NCBI GenBank assembly: GCA_900110395.1 | Contig: FODP01000010.1 | Coordinates: 186,001-250,000 of the forward strand | DNA from: Rhodospirillales bacterium URHD0017 | GTDB lineage: Bacteria; Pseudomonadota; Alphaproteobacteria; Reyranellales; Reyranellaceae | Direction: 5' to 3' | Length of the DNA stretch: 64,000 nt | In this document: positions 16,252-26,700 of the stretch, one piece after another | Position numbering within the stretch: position 1 is the stretch's first letter | Layout: each line of letters starts with the position of its first letter | Translations under genes and position numbers: made by a program | Notes under the pieces: model-generated | Told to the model about the DNA's origin: nothing | Database searches by the model: none | What the model saw: only the letters and a program-made list of their open reading frames with translations

Positions 16252-17502
16252 CTAGCGCGCGTTCGCGTCGGCGGCGATGTCCCAGAGATGGCGGCGCCAG
16301 TACACGCCTACCGCCACCGTGAAGACGATACCGACGAGGCTGAAGATCGTGCCGGTCACGGCAAAATTGGTGTGCTCGACCAACGGTCCGGCTGCCAGCA
16401 GCCCGATCGCCATGCCGTAGACCGCCAGCATGCGCACGCCCATGACCCGGCCACGGAAGGCCGGGTTGGCGACGCGCAGCAGCAGCACCGCCATCGGGAT
16501 CATGCAGAAGCTTTGTACGAAACCGGACACGAACAGCACGATCTGGCCCAGGAGCGGCGTCTCGATCCACGAGAAGGCAAGGTTGAGGAAGAACCAAAGG
16601 ACCGCGCAAACCAGCGTGGTGCGGGCAGGCCGGATGTGGGCGCCGTGCGTGGAGATCACGATCGAGCCCGTGAGCGCGCCTCCCGCGAAGCAGGCGATCA
16701 GCCAGCCGAGGCCGGTCTGGCCAAGCCCGTAGATGTCCCGGGCGACATAGGCCAGCAGCGAGCCGATCAGTGGATAGGCGGCAAGGTTCACGAGGAAGGC
16801 CAGCAGCATCACCGCGCGCATGTCGGGCGTCGACCAGACGTAGGCGAAACCTTCGCGCAGGGCGCGCAACGGCGAGGCATGCGCCCGCTCCTCGCCGACC
16901 ACGCGCAGCCGTCTGACGCCGACATTGAACGTCAACGCCAGGCTGGCTGCATAGAAGAGGCAGACCCCGAGATACGCCATGCCCGAGCCCAGCAGCGCCA
17001 CCAGCCCCGCCCCTGACAGCGCGCCGACGATGCGTGCCGAATCCGCCGTTGTGCGCGACACGCCCATGGCCCGCATCAGGTAGTCGGACGGCATGGTCTC
17101 GCCGACCAGGAGGTTGCGCAGCGTGATGTCGGAAGGCCTGACCAGGCCCATGATCGTGGCCAGCACGAAGACCGACCACGGCGCGGCATGGCCGCTCAGG
17201 AACAGCGCCGCCAGGGACGCCGCCACGGCGAGATAGGTGGCGCGCATGGCCAGGAGCACCTTGCGGTTGCCGACGCGGTCGCCGGCCATGCCGAACAGGG
17301 GCGAGATCAGGGTGCCGAGGAACTGCAGGGAGCCGAAGACCGCCAGCGCCAGGACCGAGCCGGTGGAGACCAGCACGAACCAGCCCAGGATCACGCCTTC
17401 CATCTCGAAGGACCACGAGGCCAGCAGGTCGGCCGGCCATTGATAGCGGAAGCTCCGGATCTGGAACGGCGCCAGTGCCGGTACACGCGCGGTAAGACTC
17501 AC
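16252..17502 (-). CDS. MFS transporter (enterobactin exporter/DHA3-like)
   Basis: About 416 residues with twelve hydrophobic segments. The family loop 2-3 motif is seen as GMAGDRVGNRKVLL, and SDITLRNLLVGETMPSDYLMRAMGVSRTTADSARIVG resembles the EntS/DHA3 group. The GTG at 17502 with GGAGGG about 12 bases upstream is preferred over the ATG at 17586, whose extra 28 residues look noncoding. Substrate unknown. It lies directly upstream of the LpxR-like gene on the same strand. Confidence 0.82.
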   Translation of the reverse strand: MSLTARVPALAPFQIRSFRYQWPADLLASWSFEMEGVILGWFVLVSTGSVLALAVFGSLQFLGTLISPLFGMAGDRVGNRKVLLAMRATYLAVAASLAALFLSGHAAPWSVFVLATIMGLVRPSDITLRNLLVGETMPSDYLMRAMGVSRTTADSARIVGALSGAGLVALLGSGMAYLGVCLFYAASLALTFNVGVRRLRVVGEERAHASPLRALREGFAYVWSTPDMRAVMLLAFLVNLAAYPLIGSLLAYVARDIYGLGQTGLGWLIACFAGGALTGSIVISTHGAHIRPARTTLVCAVLWFFLNLAFSWIETPLLGQIVLFVSGFVQSFCMIPMAVLLLRVANPAFRGRVMGVRMLAVYGMAIGLLAAGPLVEHTNFAVTGTIFSLVGIVFTVAVGVYWRRHLWDIAADANAR

Positions 17503-17814
17503 GTCTTGTTCGGTCCCTCCCCCGCCGGCGTCTTGCTTTGCGCCTCGAGGCGATGGCACGGTGCGCTTTCGGGCCGCGGACTGCAATTAACGCGTTTTCA
17601 TGGGGCATTCTCGCCAATCGCGGGGCTCGATCCTCCAAAGCCCTATATATTGTAGTTCTATTTCCCTCGTTTCAGGGGGGATTATTCAGTGCCTGCAGTT
17701 GCGTTGCAGGCGAGCGCAGAGCATTGTGGGAAGGGGATGCCGTTAAGCGGTGGCAGACGCTCGATAGAGCCGCACGCGGATGTGCCTTGGACAAATTCCG
17801 CGAAGGGCGGTGCC

Positions 17815-19614
17815 GTGAAGCGTACGATTTTTCACCTGATTCTGATCAAGCCGACGCACTACGACGACGACGGCTATCCGATCACGTGGCTGCGGTCCCA
17901 TATCCCGTCAAACACGCTGGCCGCGCTTTACGGCTTGGGAGAGGACTGCCGGCAGCGCCAGGTGCTGGGGCCCGACGTCGACGTCCTGATCAAGCCGTTC
18001 GACGAGACCAACACCCGGGTGCGGCCCGATCGCATCGTGGCCGACATCCGACGCACCGGCGGCAAGGCCTTGATCTGCCTGGTCGGCGTGCAGTCCAACC
18101 AGTTCCCGCATGCGGTCGACCTCGCCCGCCACTTCCTCAAGGCCGGTCTGCCGGTGGCGATGGGCGGCTTCCATGCCGCCGGCTGCCTGTCGATGCTGCC
18201 GGTCGTGCCGCCCGAGATCCAGGCGGCCATGGACATGGGCATCTCGATCTTCGCCGGCGAGGCCGAGGAAGGCCGCCTCGACATCGTCCTGAAGGACGCC
18301 TGGAACGGCACGCTGAAGCCGCTCTACAACTACATGGACGACCTGCCGGGCATCGAGGGCGCACCGACGCCACGCTTGCCGCCGGCCGCACTGGCGCGCA
18401 ACGAGGGCAAGAAGTCGAGCTTCGACCTTGGCCGCGGCTGCCCGTTCCAGTGCTCGTTCTGCACCATCATCAACGTGCAGGGCCGCAAGAGCCGCTTCCG
18501 CAATCCCGACGATCTCGAAGCGATCGTCCGTGAGAACTACAAGCAGGGCATCACGTCGTTCTTCATCACCGACGACAACATGGCCCGCAACAAGCACTGG
18601 GAAGACTTCTTCGACCGGCTGATCGAGCTCAAGGAGAACGAAGGCATCGAAGTGTCCCTGATCATCCAGGTCGACACGCAGTGCCATCGCATCCCGAATT
18701 TCATCCAGAAGGCGCGCTGGGCCGGCGTCTACCGCGTGTTCATCGGGCTCGAGAACGTCAACCCGGACAACCTGCTGGCCGCCAAGAAGCGCCAGAACAA
18801 GATCACCGAATACCGCAAGATGCTGCAGGCGTGGCACACCAGCGGCGCCTCGACCTGGGCGGGCTATATCCTGGGCTTCCCCGGCGACACGCGCGAATCG
18901 ATCCTGCGCGACCTCGACATCATCAAGAAGGAACTGCCGCTCGATATCCTCGAGTTCTTCATGCTGACGCCCCTGCCGGGCTCGGAAGACCACCAGACGC
19001 TGTGGAAGCAGGGCGTGTGGATGGATCCGGATCTCAACAAGTACGACCTCAATCATCGCGTCGTCCATCACCCCAGGATGAGCGATGCGGAATACGAGCA
19101 GACCTATCGCGATGCCTGGCGGACCTACTACACGCCGGAGCACATCGAGACGGTGGCGCGCCGCCACGGCGCCATTCCGGGCCGCAACCCGGCCGAGCCG
19201 GCCCAGTTCATGACCATGTTCAAGATCATGTTCGAGGCGGAGAACATCCATCCGCTGGAAGGCGGCGTGATACGCCTGAAGTACCGGCGCGACCGCCGCT
19301 ATGGCATGCCGATCGAGCCGGTCGGCGTGTTCCACTTCAAGCTGGCAATCGAGACCGTCAAGAAGCTCAAGATCTACGCCAAGCTCGCCTGGCAGGGCTG
19401 GCGCATCGGCCAGCGGGTCAAGAACGACCCCAAGCGCCACGAGTACATGGACCTCGCGCTGTCGCCGGTGGTCGAGGAGGACCTCGACAAGCTCGCCCTG
19501 TTCGCCGAGACGGCGGGCGGTGGCGCGGCACTCAGCAAGCGGCGCGGCGAGGATCTCGCGCGCGCCAAGGTAGCGGCCAAGCAGAACCAGCAGCGGCTGG
19601 AAGCGGCGGAGTAA
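17815..19614 (+). CDS. B12-binding-domain radical SAM protein
   Basis: A 599-residue enzyme with an N-terminal cobalamin-binding-like domain (about 40-155, MGGFHAAGCLSML, IFAGEAEEGRLDIVL). A radical SAM core follows, with the cluster motif CPFQCSFC (C209, C213, C216). The TIM-barrel motifs ITDDNMARN and GYILGFPGDTRESI are present. The class includes BchE-like cyclases and many methyltransferases of unknown target. Start GTG 17815 follows GAAGGGCGG; the frame is open further upstream but without family similarity. The 230-base upstream region is AT-richer (TATATATTG) and probably carries the promoter. Reaction unknown. Confidence 0.85.
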   Translation: MKRTIFHLILIKPTHYDDDGYPITWLRSHIPSNTLAALYGLGEDCRQRQVLGPDVDVLIKPFDETNTRVRPDRIVADIRRTGGKALICLVGVQSNQFPHAVDLARHFLKAGLPVAMGGFHAAGCLSMLPVVPPEIQAAMDMGISIFAGEAEEGRLDIVLKDAWNGTLKPLYNYMDDLPGIEGAPTPRLPPAALARNEGKKSSFDLGRGCPFQCSFCTIINVQGRKSRFRNPDDLEAIVRENYKQGITSFFITDDNMARNKHWEDFFDRLIELKENEGIEVSLIIQVDTQCHRIPNFIQKARWAGVYRVFIGLENVNPDNLLAAKKRQNKITEYRKMLQAWHTSGASTWAGYILGFPGDTRESILRDLDIIKKELPLDILEFFMLTPLPGSEDHQTLWKQGVWMDPDLNKYDLNHRVVHHPRMSDAEYEQTYRDAWRTYYTPEHIETVARRHGAIPGRNPAEPAQFMTMFKIMFEAENIHPLEGGVIRLKYRRDRRYGMPIEPVGVFHFKLAIETVKKLKIYAKLAWQGWRIGQRVKNDPKRHEYMDLALSPVVEEDLDKLALFAETAGGGAALSKRRGEDLARAKVAAKQNQQRLEAAE

Positions 19615-19629
19615 CCGCCGCCTCTCTTC

Positions 19630-19772
19630 TCAGCGGACCATCCAGTCGTCGACGTTGGCCATGTGGAGGACCGGCACCTCTTCGTGATTCGCCGCGCCTC
19701 CGTCCAGGGCAGGTTGTAGGTGTTGGTGCCGACAATGTCGCTGAGCGAGGTGCTGCCAAACGACTCGCTCAT
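19630..19772 (-). pseudogene. Possible frameshifted small gene
   Basis: From the ATG at 19772 one frame reads MSESFGSTSLSDIVGTNTY and LPWTEARRIT. About 60 bases on, the next frame continues plausibly as NHEEVPVLHMANVDDWMVR and stops at 19630. A one-base frameshift would join them into a 45-residue protein. No family is recognised and the fragment could be chance. Confidence 0.3.
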
Positions 19773-20066
19773 GACTCTTGCCGCCCGCCTTGCCGACACA
19801 AGGCAACGGCTTCAACGCAATGCTCGACCAAGCCTACCCCTCCCTCGCAACCACAATCACGGCCCGGCTCGTATTCTTCTTTCGGCGTCAGAGCGCCCGC
19901 CAGCCTGCTGCGATCGTCAGGTCGCATATTTCGGCTTGCACAATAATGGTCGGCACAACTGCTGGGGAGATGATCAGCAATATTTTAATTGCTCGACCCG
20001 TGCGAAGCGCAAGCCGCGGATGCGCGCGCCGAGAACTCTTCATCGCAATGCGAATAGATCGGGAAA
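19773..20066. other. Intergenic, AT-richer, no gene seen
   Basis: About 290 bases between the fragment at 19630 and the end of the HlyD gene. Composition drops locally (AATATTTTAATTG near 19980). No gene, repeat or clear terminator is seen; it could be the 3' untranslated region of the secretion operon. Confidence 0.5.
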
Positions 20067-21512
20067 TTATCTCTCGCGCAGGCTCTCGTGCCGGTAACGA
20101 ACCAGCGGCGACAGCAGGTAGCTGATGATGCTGCGCGAGCCGGTCTTGATCTCGACGGTGACGGCCATGCCCGGCGACAGGTTCACCATCTTGTCCTCGA
20201 TCTGGATGCGGGTGCGGTCGAGCGACACGCGAACGGCGTAGACCAGCTCCTGGCCCTTGGGCTCGCTGGTGGCGGCGTCGGCGCCCTGCTGCTTGTCCGC
20301 CCCGGCGCGCTCCTGCAACGGCTTGTCGCGGGTGATGGCGTCGTTCGAGACGCTCAGCACCTTGCCTTTCAACAGGCCGTAGCGCGTGAAGTTGAAGGCG
20401 TCGACCTTGATCGCCGCATCCTGGCCGGCCTCGACGAAGCCGATGTCGCGGTTGGAGATCATGGCCTCGATCTCGAGCTGGCTGTCGGCCGGAACGATGA
20501 CCATCAGCGCCTGCGCCGGCTGGACGACGCCGCCGATCGTGGTGACGGCGAGCTGCTGGATCACGCCGTCGACCGGCGCGGTGAGCCGCTGCAGGCTTGA
20601 GCGCTGCTCGGCCTTGATGATGTCCTGGGCGAGCCCCGACGCTTTCCCTTCGGCCTTGGCGAGCTCGTCGAGCACGCCACGCTCGTATTCGGCCACGGTG
20701 CGGCTGCGCGTCTGGGCGAGGCCCGTGATGGCGGCCTCGGTCTCGGCCAGCCGGCTCTCCTGGACCAGCACCTCCTGGCGCTGTCCGATCAGCTCCTGCT
20801 GGTCCTGCAGGTAGACCAGGCGCGATCCCAGCTCCTTGCTGGCCAGGTGCCTGCGGATCTCGACGCGCTCCTCCAGCGGCGGGATCAACGCCCTGAGCTT
20901 GGCGACGGAGGCCTTGATGGTGGCGAGCTCGGCCTCCTTCTGCAGCACCTGGCCCTCGATCGCGGAGAGCTTGGCCTTCTGCTCGGAAATCTGGCTCAGC
21001 AGCAGGCGGCGATGCATGTCGGCGACCGCCGCCGAGGCCTCCTTCGGCGGCTTGAAGTCGGCCTGCGGATCGCCCGTGCTGAGCGCGGCGCCGAGCCGGG
21101 TGGTGTCGAGCCGGGCCGCCAGCAGGTCGCTCTTCAGGCGACCGAGCTCGGCGCCTGTGATCGTGGGGTCAAGCTCGATCAGGAGGTCACCCGCCTTGAC
21201 GTTCTGGCCGTCGCGCACGGCGATGGCGCGGACCACGCCGGTCTCGAACGGCTGGATGGTCTTGGTGCGGCTGCTCGGGATGATCTTGCCCATGGCGACC
21301 GCCACGATGTCGACCGTGCCCAGGGTCGCCCAGGCGAGCGCCGCGATGAACACGACGACGATCGTCCAGATGACGGTGCGGCCGATCGGCGAGGGCGGCG
21401 TCTCGGCGATCTCCAGCGCCGCCGGCAGGAAGGCGATCTCCTCGCGCCGGCGGTCGGGTTTGCGATCCGGCCGGCGCCGCGGGAAGGACAGGATGTTCCT
21501 AGCGGATTTCAT
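20067..21512 (-). CDS. Type I secretion periplasmic adaptor, HlyD family
   Basis: A 481-residue membrane-fusion protein linking the inner-membrane exporter to an outer-membrane TolC channel. A cytoplasmic Arg-rich N-terminus is followed by one helix (VIWTIVVVFIAALAWATLG, about 48-66). A lipoyl/barrel half (VRDGQNVKAGDLLIELD), a long coiled coil (about 130-300) and the second half (LTAPVDGVIQQLAVTTIGGVV) come next. The C-terminal LVYAVRVSLDRTRI and LSPGMAVTVEIKTGSRSI are the HlyD family signature. The gene overlaps hlyB-like by 14 bases. No TolC homologue is in the window. Confidence 0.93.
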   Translation of the reverse strand: MKSARNILSFPRRRPDRKPDRRREEIAFLPAALEIAETPPSPIGRTVIWTIVVVFIAALAWATLGTVDIVAVAMGKIIPSSRTKTIQPFETGVVRAIAVRDGQNVKAGDLLIELDPTITGAELGRLKSDLLAARLDTTRLGAALSTGDPQADFKPPKEASAAVADMHRRLLLSQISEQKAKLSAIEGQVLQKEAELATIKASVAKLRALIPPLEERVEIRRHLASKELGSRLVYLQDQQELIGQRQEVLVQESRLAETEAAITGLAQTRSRTVAEYERGVLDELAKAEGKASGLAQDIIKAEQRSSLQRLTAPVDGVIQQLAVTTIGGVVQPAQALMVIVPADSQLEIEAMISNRDIGFVEAGQDAAIKVDAFNFTRYGLLKGKVLSVSNDAITRDKPLQERAGADKQQGADAATSEPKGQELVYAVRVSLDRTRIQIEDKMVNLSPGMAVTVEIKTGSRSIISYLLSPLVRYRHESLRER

Positions 21513-23640
21513 GCAGGCCCGCCTGGAGACGGTAGAGCGTGGCGTAGCGGCCGCCGGTCTTGATCAGCTCCTCGTGGGTGCCCTCCTCGACCACGCGTCC
21601 GCGCTCGATGGTGACGATGCGGTCGGCGATGCGCAGGGCCGAGAGGCGGTGGGCGATGATGAACACGGTGCGGCCGCGCACGATCTGCGCCATGTTCTGC
21701 TGCACCACGCGCTCGCTTTCGTAGTCGAGCGCGCTCGTCGCCTCGTCGAACACCAGGATGCGCGGGTCGGCGGTCAACGCGCGGGCGATCGCGATGCGCT
21801 GGCGCTGGCCGCCCGACAGGGTGCCGCCGCGCTCGCTCACGACGGTGTCGTAGCCTTCCGGCAGCTCGAGGATGAATTCGTGGGCGCCGGCGAGCTTGGC
21901 CGACGTGACGACGCGCTCGATCGGCATGGCGGGATCGGCGAGCGCGATATTGTCCCGGATGGTGCGGTTGAACAGCACGCTCTCCTGCGGCACGACGCCG
22001 ATCTGGCGGCGCAGCCAGGCCGGGTCGACTTGCGCCAGGTCGACGCCGTCGACCAGCACGCGGCCGCTCTCGGGGACATAGAGGCGCTGGATCAGCTTGG
22101 CGAGCGTGCTCTTGCCCGAGCCCGACGGACCGGCGATGCCGACGACCTGGCCGGCCGGCACCGTGAGGCTGACGTCGTGCAGGATCTCCGGCCCGTCGAC
22201 GCGGTAGCGGAAAACCACATGCTCGAAGGTGATGTCGCCCTTGATCGCCGGCAGCGTGGTGCGGCTCGTGCCGTAGACCGGCTCGGCCGGGGTGTTGAGG
22301 ATGTCGCCGAGCCGCGCGACCGACAGGCGCACCTGGTGGAAGTCCTGCCACATCTGGGCAAGCCGCAGCACCGGCGAGCTCACTCGCCCGGCCAGCATGT
22401 TGAAAGCGACCAGCTCGCCCACGGTGAGGTCGCCGTCGATCACCAGCCTGGCGCCGAAGTAGAGCGTCGCCGCCGTCACCACCTTGCTGACGAGCTGCAC
22501 GGTCTGGCTGGTGGTGTTGCCGAGGTTGGCGGCGCGGAAGGACGACGCGACGTAGCCCGCGAGCTGCTCCTCCCAGCGGCGCTGCATCTGCGGCTCGACC
22601 GCCATCGACTTCAGCGTCTCGGCGCCCGCCACGGTCTCGACCAGGAAGGCCTGGTTCTCGGCGCCGCGCCGGAACTTCTCGTCGAGCCGCTGGCGGAACA
22701 GCGGCGCGGCGATAGCCGAGATCGCCACATAAATTGGCAGCGAGCCCACGACGATCCAGCTGAGCAGCGGCGAATAGAAGAACATCACCGCGATGAACAC
22801 GAAGGTGAAGAACAGGTCGATCACCAGCGTCAGCGCCGAGCCGGTGATGAAGTTGCGGATGTTCTCCAGCTCGCGCACGCGCGCCACCGAATCGCCGACG
22901 CGGCGGGCCTGGAAGTAGGCCAGCGGCAGGGCCATCAGATGGCGGAACAGGCGGGCGCCCAGCTCGACGTCGATGCGGTTGGTGGTGTGGGAGAAGAGAT
23001 AGGTGCGCAGGATGCCGAGCACGGTCTCGAACACGGCGATCGCCACCAGGCCGATCACCAGCACGTCGAGGGTGCTCATGCTGCGATGGACCAGCACCTT
23101 GTCGATGACGACCTGGAAGAAGAGCGGCGAGATCAGCGAGAAGATCTGCAGGAAGAACGAGGCGACGAGCACCTCGCCGAGCAGGCCGCGATACTTGTGG
23201 ACGGCCCCCATGAACCAGGTGATGTCGAAGCGCCGCGCGAGGTCGGTCAGCCGGGCGCGCCGGGCCATCAGAACGAGCCGGCCGTCCCACACGGCCTCGA
23301 GCTCGGCCCGCGTCATCATCGCGGGTCGCGGCGAGTCCGGCGCCTGGACCAGGATCTTGTCCTCGCCGGCCTTGCCCAGCAGCAGGAAGCCGCCGTCGCG
23401 CAGCACCGCGATGCCGGGCAGCGGCGTGCGCTCCAGGCGTTCCCAGTGCGTCCGCGTCTCGCGGGCCTTGAGGCCGAGCTGCTGGGCGCAGCGCAGCATC
23501 TCGGGCACGCCGATCATGTCGGTGCCGAACTGATGGCGGATCTGGGCGGCATCGACGCTCTGGCCGTTGAAGCGCAGCAGCATAACCAGGGCGGCAAGTC
23601 CCTGGTGGCTCGTATTCCCGTCGCCGGTCTGGCCTGTCAT
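21499..23640 (-). CDS. Type I secretion ABC exporter with degenerate C39 domain (HlyB-like)
   Basis: A 713-residue exporter with three parts. The N-terminal C39-like domain (about 1-130) has GLAALVMLLRF where an active peptidase has its catalytic Cys. It therefore cannot cleave a leader and should dock the substrate as in HlyB. The membrane domain (about 150-440) is followed by an ATPase with GPSGSGKSTL, LSGGQRQRIAIARAL and ILVFDEATSALD. The start at 23640 gives the usual N-terminus; ten further upstream codons lack similarity. The shared element at 23684-23700 lies upstream. The cargo gene is immediately upstream on the same strand. Confidence 0.93.
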   Translation of the reverse strand: MTGQTGDGNTSHQGLAALVMLLRFNGQSVDAAQIRHQFGTDMIGVPEMLRCAQQLGLKARETRTHWERLERTPLPGIAVLRDGGFLLLGKAGEDKILVQAPDSPRPAMMTRAELEAVWDGRLVLMARRARLTDLARRFDITWFMGAVHKYRGLLGEVLVASFFLQIFSLISPLFFQVVIDKVLVHRSMSTLDVLVIGLVAIAVFETVLGILRTYLFSHTTNRIDVELGARLFRHLMALPLAYFQARRVGDSVARVRELENIRNFITGSALTLVIDLFFTFVFIAVMFFYSPLLSWIVVGSLPIYVAISAIAAPLFRQRLDEKFRRGAENQAFLVETVAGAETLKSMAVEPQMQRRWEEQLAGYVASSFRAANLGNTTSQTVQLVSKVVTAATLYFGARLVIDGDLTVGELVAFNMLAGRVSSPVLRLAQMWQDFHQVRLSVARLGDILNTPAEPVYGTSRTTLPAIKGDITFEHVVFRYRVDGPEILHDVSLTVPAGQVVGIAGPSGSGKSTLAKLIQRLYVPESGRVLVDGVDLAQVDPAWLRRQIGVVPQESVLFNRTIRDNIALADPAMPIERVVTSAKLAGAHEFILELPEGYDTVVSERGGTLSGGQRQRIAIARALTADPRILVFDEATSALDYESERVVQQNMAQIVRGRTVFIIAHRLSALRIADRIVTIERGRVVEEGTHEELIKTGGRYATLYRLQAGLHEIR

Positions 23641-23683
23641 GTCCTGTTCACGCCGGCACACGCCGGGCCACATGGCTGGTGGT

Positions 23684-23700
23684 CGAGATTACGACATTTT
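23684..23700 (-). promoter_or_regulatory. Element shared by exporter and protease upstream regions
   Basis: On the minus strand AAAATGTCGTAATCTCG ends 44 bases before the exporter start. The near-identical GAAATGGCGTAATCTCG ends 46 bases before the protease start (27206-27222). TAATCT could be a -10 box. Matched sequence and spacing suggest co-regulation; the binding factor is unknown. Confidence 0.5.
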
Positions 23701-23731
23701 GCCCGCGAACCCGAGTGGGTCGCCAATGGGA

Positions 23732-26700
23732 TCAGGCGGCCGGCCTGGTCAGGGTGTCTTCCTGGGCCGACTGGCTGACGACGGTGCCAGCGCCCTCGCC
23801 GGGCGATGTCACGAAGGAACTGGCGATATAGCTCGTCAGGAGCGACATGTTCACCAGCCCGGCACCGCCGTTGATGTTCGCGTCCTCCGTCACCGGAATC
23901 CCGCCGGCCGAGGCGAGCGTGGCGCTGCCGCCGGTCATGTCGCCGTCCACGAAGTCCGTGAGGATGCCCTCCTGGCTGGCCAGGCCGCGGTCGTCGACCA
24001 CGGGCAGTCCGGCGACGGCATCGTTCACGGCCAGCGTGCCGCTGCCGCCAGCCAGCGGCGAAAACTCTGACAGGATGCCGCTCTGGCTTGCCGCCCCGCT
24101 GTCGTCGACGACGTCAGAGCCGAGACCGGCCGTGAGGTGGCCGGGCAGGCCGTAGGCGTCCGCCCTGCTGTAATCCACCGTGTAGCCGAGGTCCTGCAGG
24201 CCGCCGATGGTGACGATGCTGAGCGGCATCGGAGGCGCGGTCTCGGAAAATCCGGTCATCAGCTCGCGGTCGAACGCGGCCTCCGACCAGTGCACGAAGG
24301 CCGTGCCCGAGCCGCCCGTGGTCTCGAGCGGCACGAAGCCCGACCCGCCGAGCTGGTGGTAGGCGTTGTTGGCATTTGTGCCGGTATAGCTGGAGCCGCC
24401 GCGCAGGCCGAACGTGTCCCACAGGGTGCCGAGACCCAACACGTGTCCCATCTCGTGCATGACCACGTAGAGGAACGTCCCGTTGTTGACCATGGTGTTG
24501 ATGTCGGCGGAATCGAACTTCATGACGCCATGGTATGGCAGGCCGCCGTCGCTCGTGGAGCGGCGCAGGTCCCATCCCGCCTGGGCCAGAATGCCGTTGG
24601 TGCCGTCGATCGCTGCCACGCTGGCGTCGATCCTGAGGTCGTCGATCAGGCCGTAGGTCGAGCTGTTCACGGCCGGCAGGTCGGCGCGGATGATGCTCTC
24701 CCAGCGGTGGGCCGCCTGCTCGAAGTAGGTCTGGTACTGCGAGGCGCCGGAGAAGACGATCTGGATGTTGAACGGGCTGTTGTTGACGCCGATGACGCCG
24801 TCGCCGTTGAGGTCCTGGTTGAAGGTCGGCTCGTAGGCCTGCATCTGGGCGCTCGAGCCGGAGAGACTGCCGGTCTGCGAGGCGTAGCGGCCCGTGGCAT
24901 CGGTGGTCCAGAAATTGTACGTATCGTTGGCGACCTTCCAGGCGACGGTGTAGCCGTTGCCCGTCCACTCCGCGCCCAGGGCCGTGCCGAACTGACTCGC
25001 CGTCACATAGTTGGCGCCGTAGGCCAGCAGCGGGCCGGTGTACGGCCCCCTCACCATCTGCAGGTAGCCCGAGGCACTGTAGAGAGCCGTCGACCCGGAG
25101 CCTTCGATCGCCGTCTTGCCGCTTACGCCACCGCCGTTGAAGTCCTGACCGAATGCCGTTTCGATGGCCTGGAAAGGTGCCGAGCCCACGCCGTATTCGG
25201 AGCTGTTCCAAAGATAGTTGCCGCTGCCATCGAGATTCCAGACGGTGTAATTGCCGCTCGCTGAGTTCCTCCAAGCGACCATGTAGCTGCCCACGGTCTG
25301 TTCGGCGCCGACCGCCGACCAGTTGGGGAACTGGTTGGAGCCGGCGTAGGCACCGCCGTACAGCACCTGGATGTTGGAGCCGCCCCAGTTAATGAAATAC
25401 GAATCGGCGGCCTTGGTGAGGGTCGTGTTGCCGGTGTTTTCGATGGCCGACACGATCGGCCCGACCTGGCCGTCGCTGTTGAGGTCGCGGCCGACCACGC
25501 TCTCGTACGACTGCAGGTACCAGGTGCTGCCGGCAACGACGGGACCTTGCGAGGCAAAGTTGCCGCCGCTGTCGACGTTCCAGGCGAGGTACTGGTCGTT
25601 GCCTCCGTTCTTCCACGCCATGCGGTACATGCCGGCGGAGAATTCCACGGCGAGCGGCGCCCATCCCCCAAACTGGCCCACCGCCGCATAGCCGCCGCCA
25701 TAGCGCAGCTGGATGTTCGACGAGCCGTAGTTGAAGAACCAGGAGTCGGCGACCCTGGTGAGTGTCGTGTTGCCACTCCCCTCGATCGCCGCCGTGGTCG
25801 GGCCGACGATGCCGTCGCTGTTGAGGTCGCGGCCCACCGTGGTTTCGTAGGACTGCACGTACCAGGTGCTGCCGGTGACGCCCGCGCCCTGCGAGATGAA
25901 GTTGCCGCTGCTGTCGACGTTCCAGGCGACATAGAGGTCGTTGCCGCCGTTCTTCCACGCCATGCGGTACATGCCGCCGGAGAACTCCACGGCGAGCGGT
26001 ACCCAGGTGCTGAACTGCCCGACCTGGGCATAGCTGGCGCCGTAGCGCAGCTGGATCTGGCTGCCGGTGCCGTAATTGAAGAAATAGGAGTCGGCGACCT
26101 GCGTCAGCGTGGTGTTGCCGCTGCCTTCGATCGCGGCGGTGGTCGCGCCAACAGTGCCGTCACCGTTGACGTCGAACTGGACGGTGGTCTCGTAGGCTTC
26201 CGCAAAGTACGTCGATGCACCAACGATGGCGCCTTGCGAGAGGAAGTTGCCGTCGCCGTCGACGTTCCAGGCGACGACGCTGCTGCCGTTCTTCCACACC
26301 ATGCGGTACTGGCCGCCAGAAAGTTCTGCGGCGATCGGCGACCAGCCGGCGAACTGACCGACCGTGACCTGCGCGCCGCCGTACTTCAGGACCTGCCCGA
26401 GAGAGCTGGCCGTGGGCGACAGCGTGTAATAGGTGCTCGCGACCGTCGCCAGCGTCGTCGATCCGCTGGCCTCGATAACGGCGCGGGCGGCGACGCCACC
26501 GCCGTTGATGTCCTGGCTGAAGCCCGGTTCGTAGGCGGCGACCTGCGTCGAGTTCAACGCGGCGCTCTGCGACAGGAAGTTGCCGTTGCTGTCGACGTTC
26601 CACACCACCCACTGCGGGGTGCCGCCGTTCTGCCAAAGGACTTCGTAGATGCTGCCGTTGAACTCGGCGCCGCGGATCGTCCAGCCGGCGCCGAACTGGC

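Noticed and set aside
15125..17638. Single 837-residue reading frame on the minus strand
   Set aside because: Only the last 363 codons are a gene (LpxR-like, from 16216). The upstream part is a shifted reading of the MFS gene, rich in Arg and Gly.
20836..23778. 980-residue plus-strand frame opposite the exporter genes
   Set aside because: Antisense of HlyD and HlyB; composition is Arg/Asp/His-rich without any domain.
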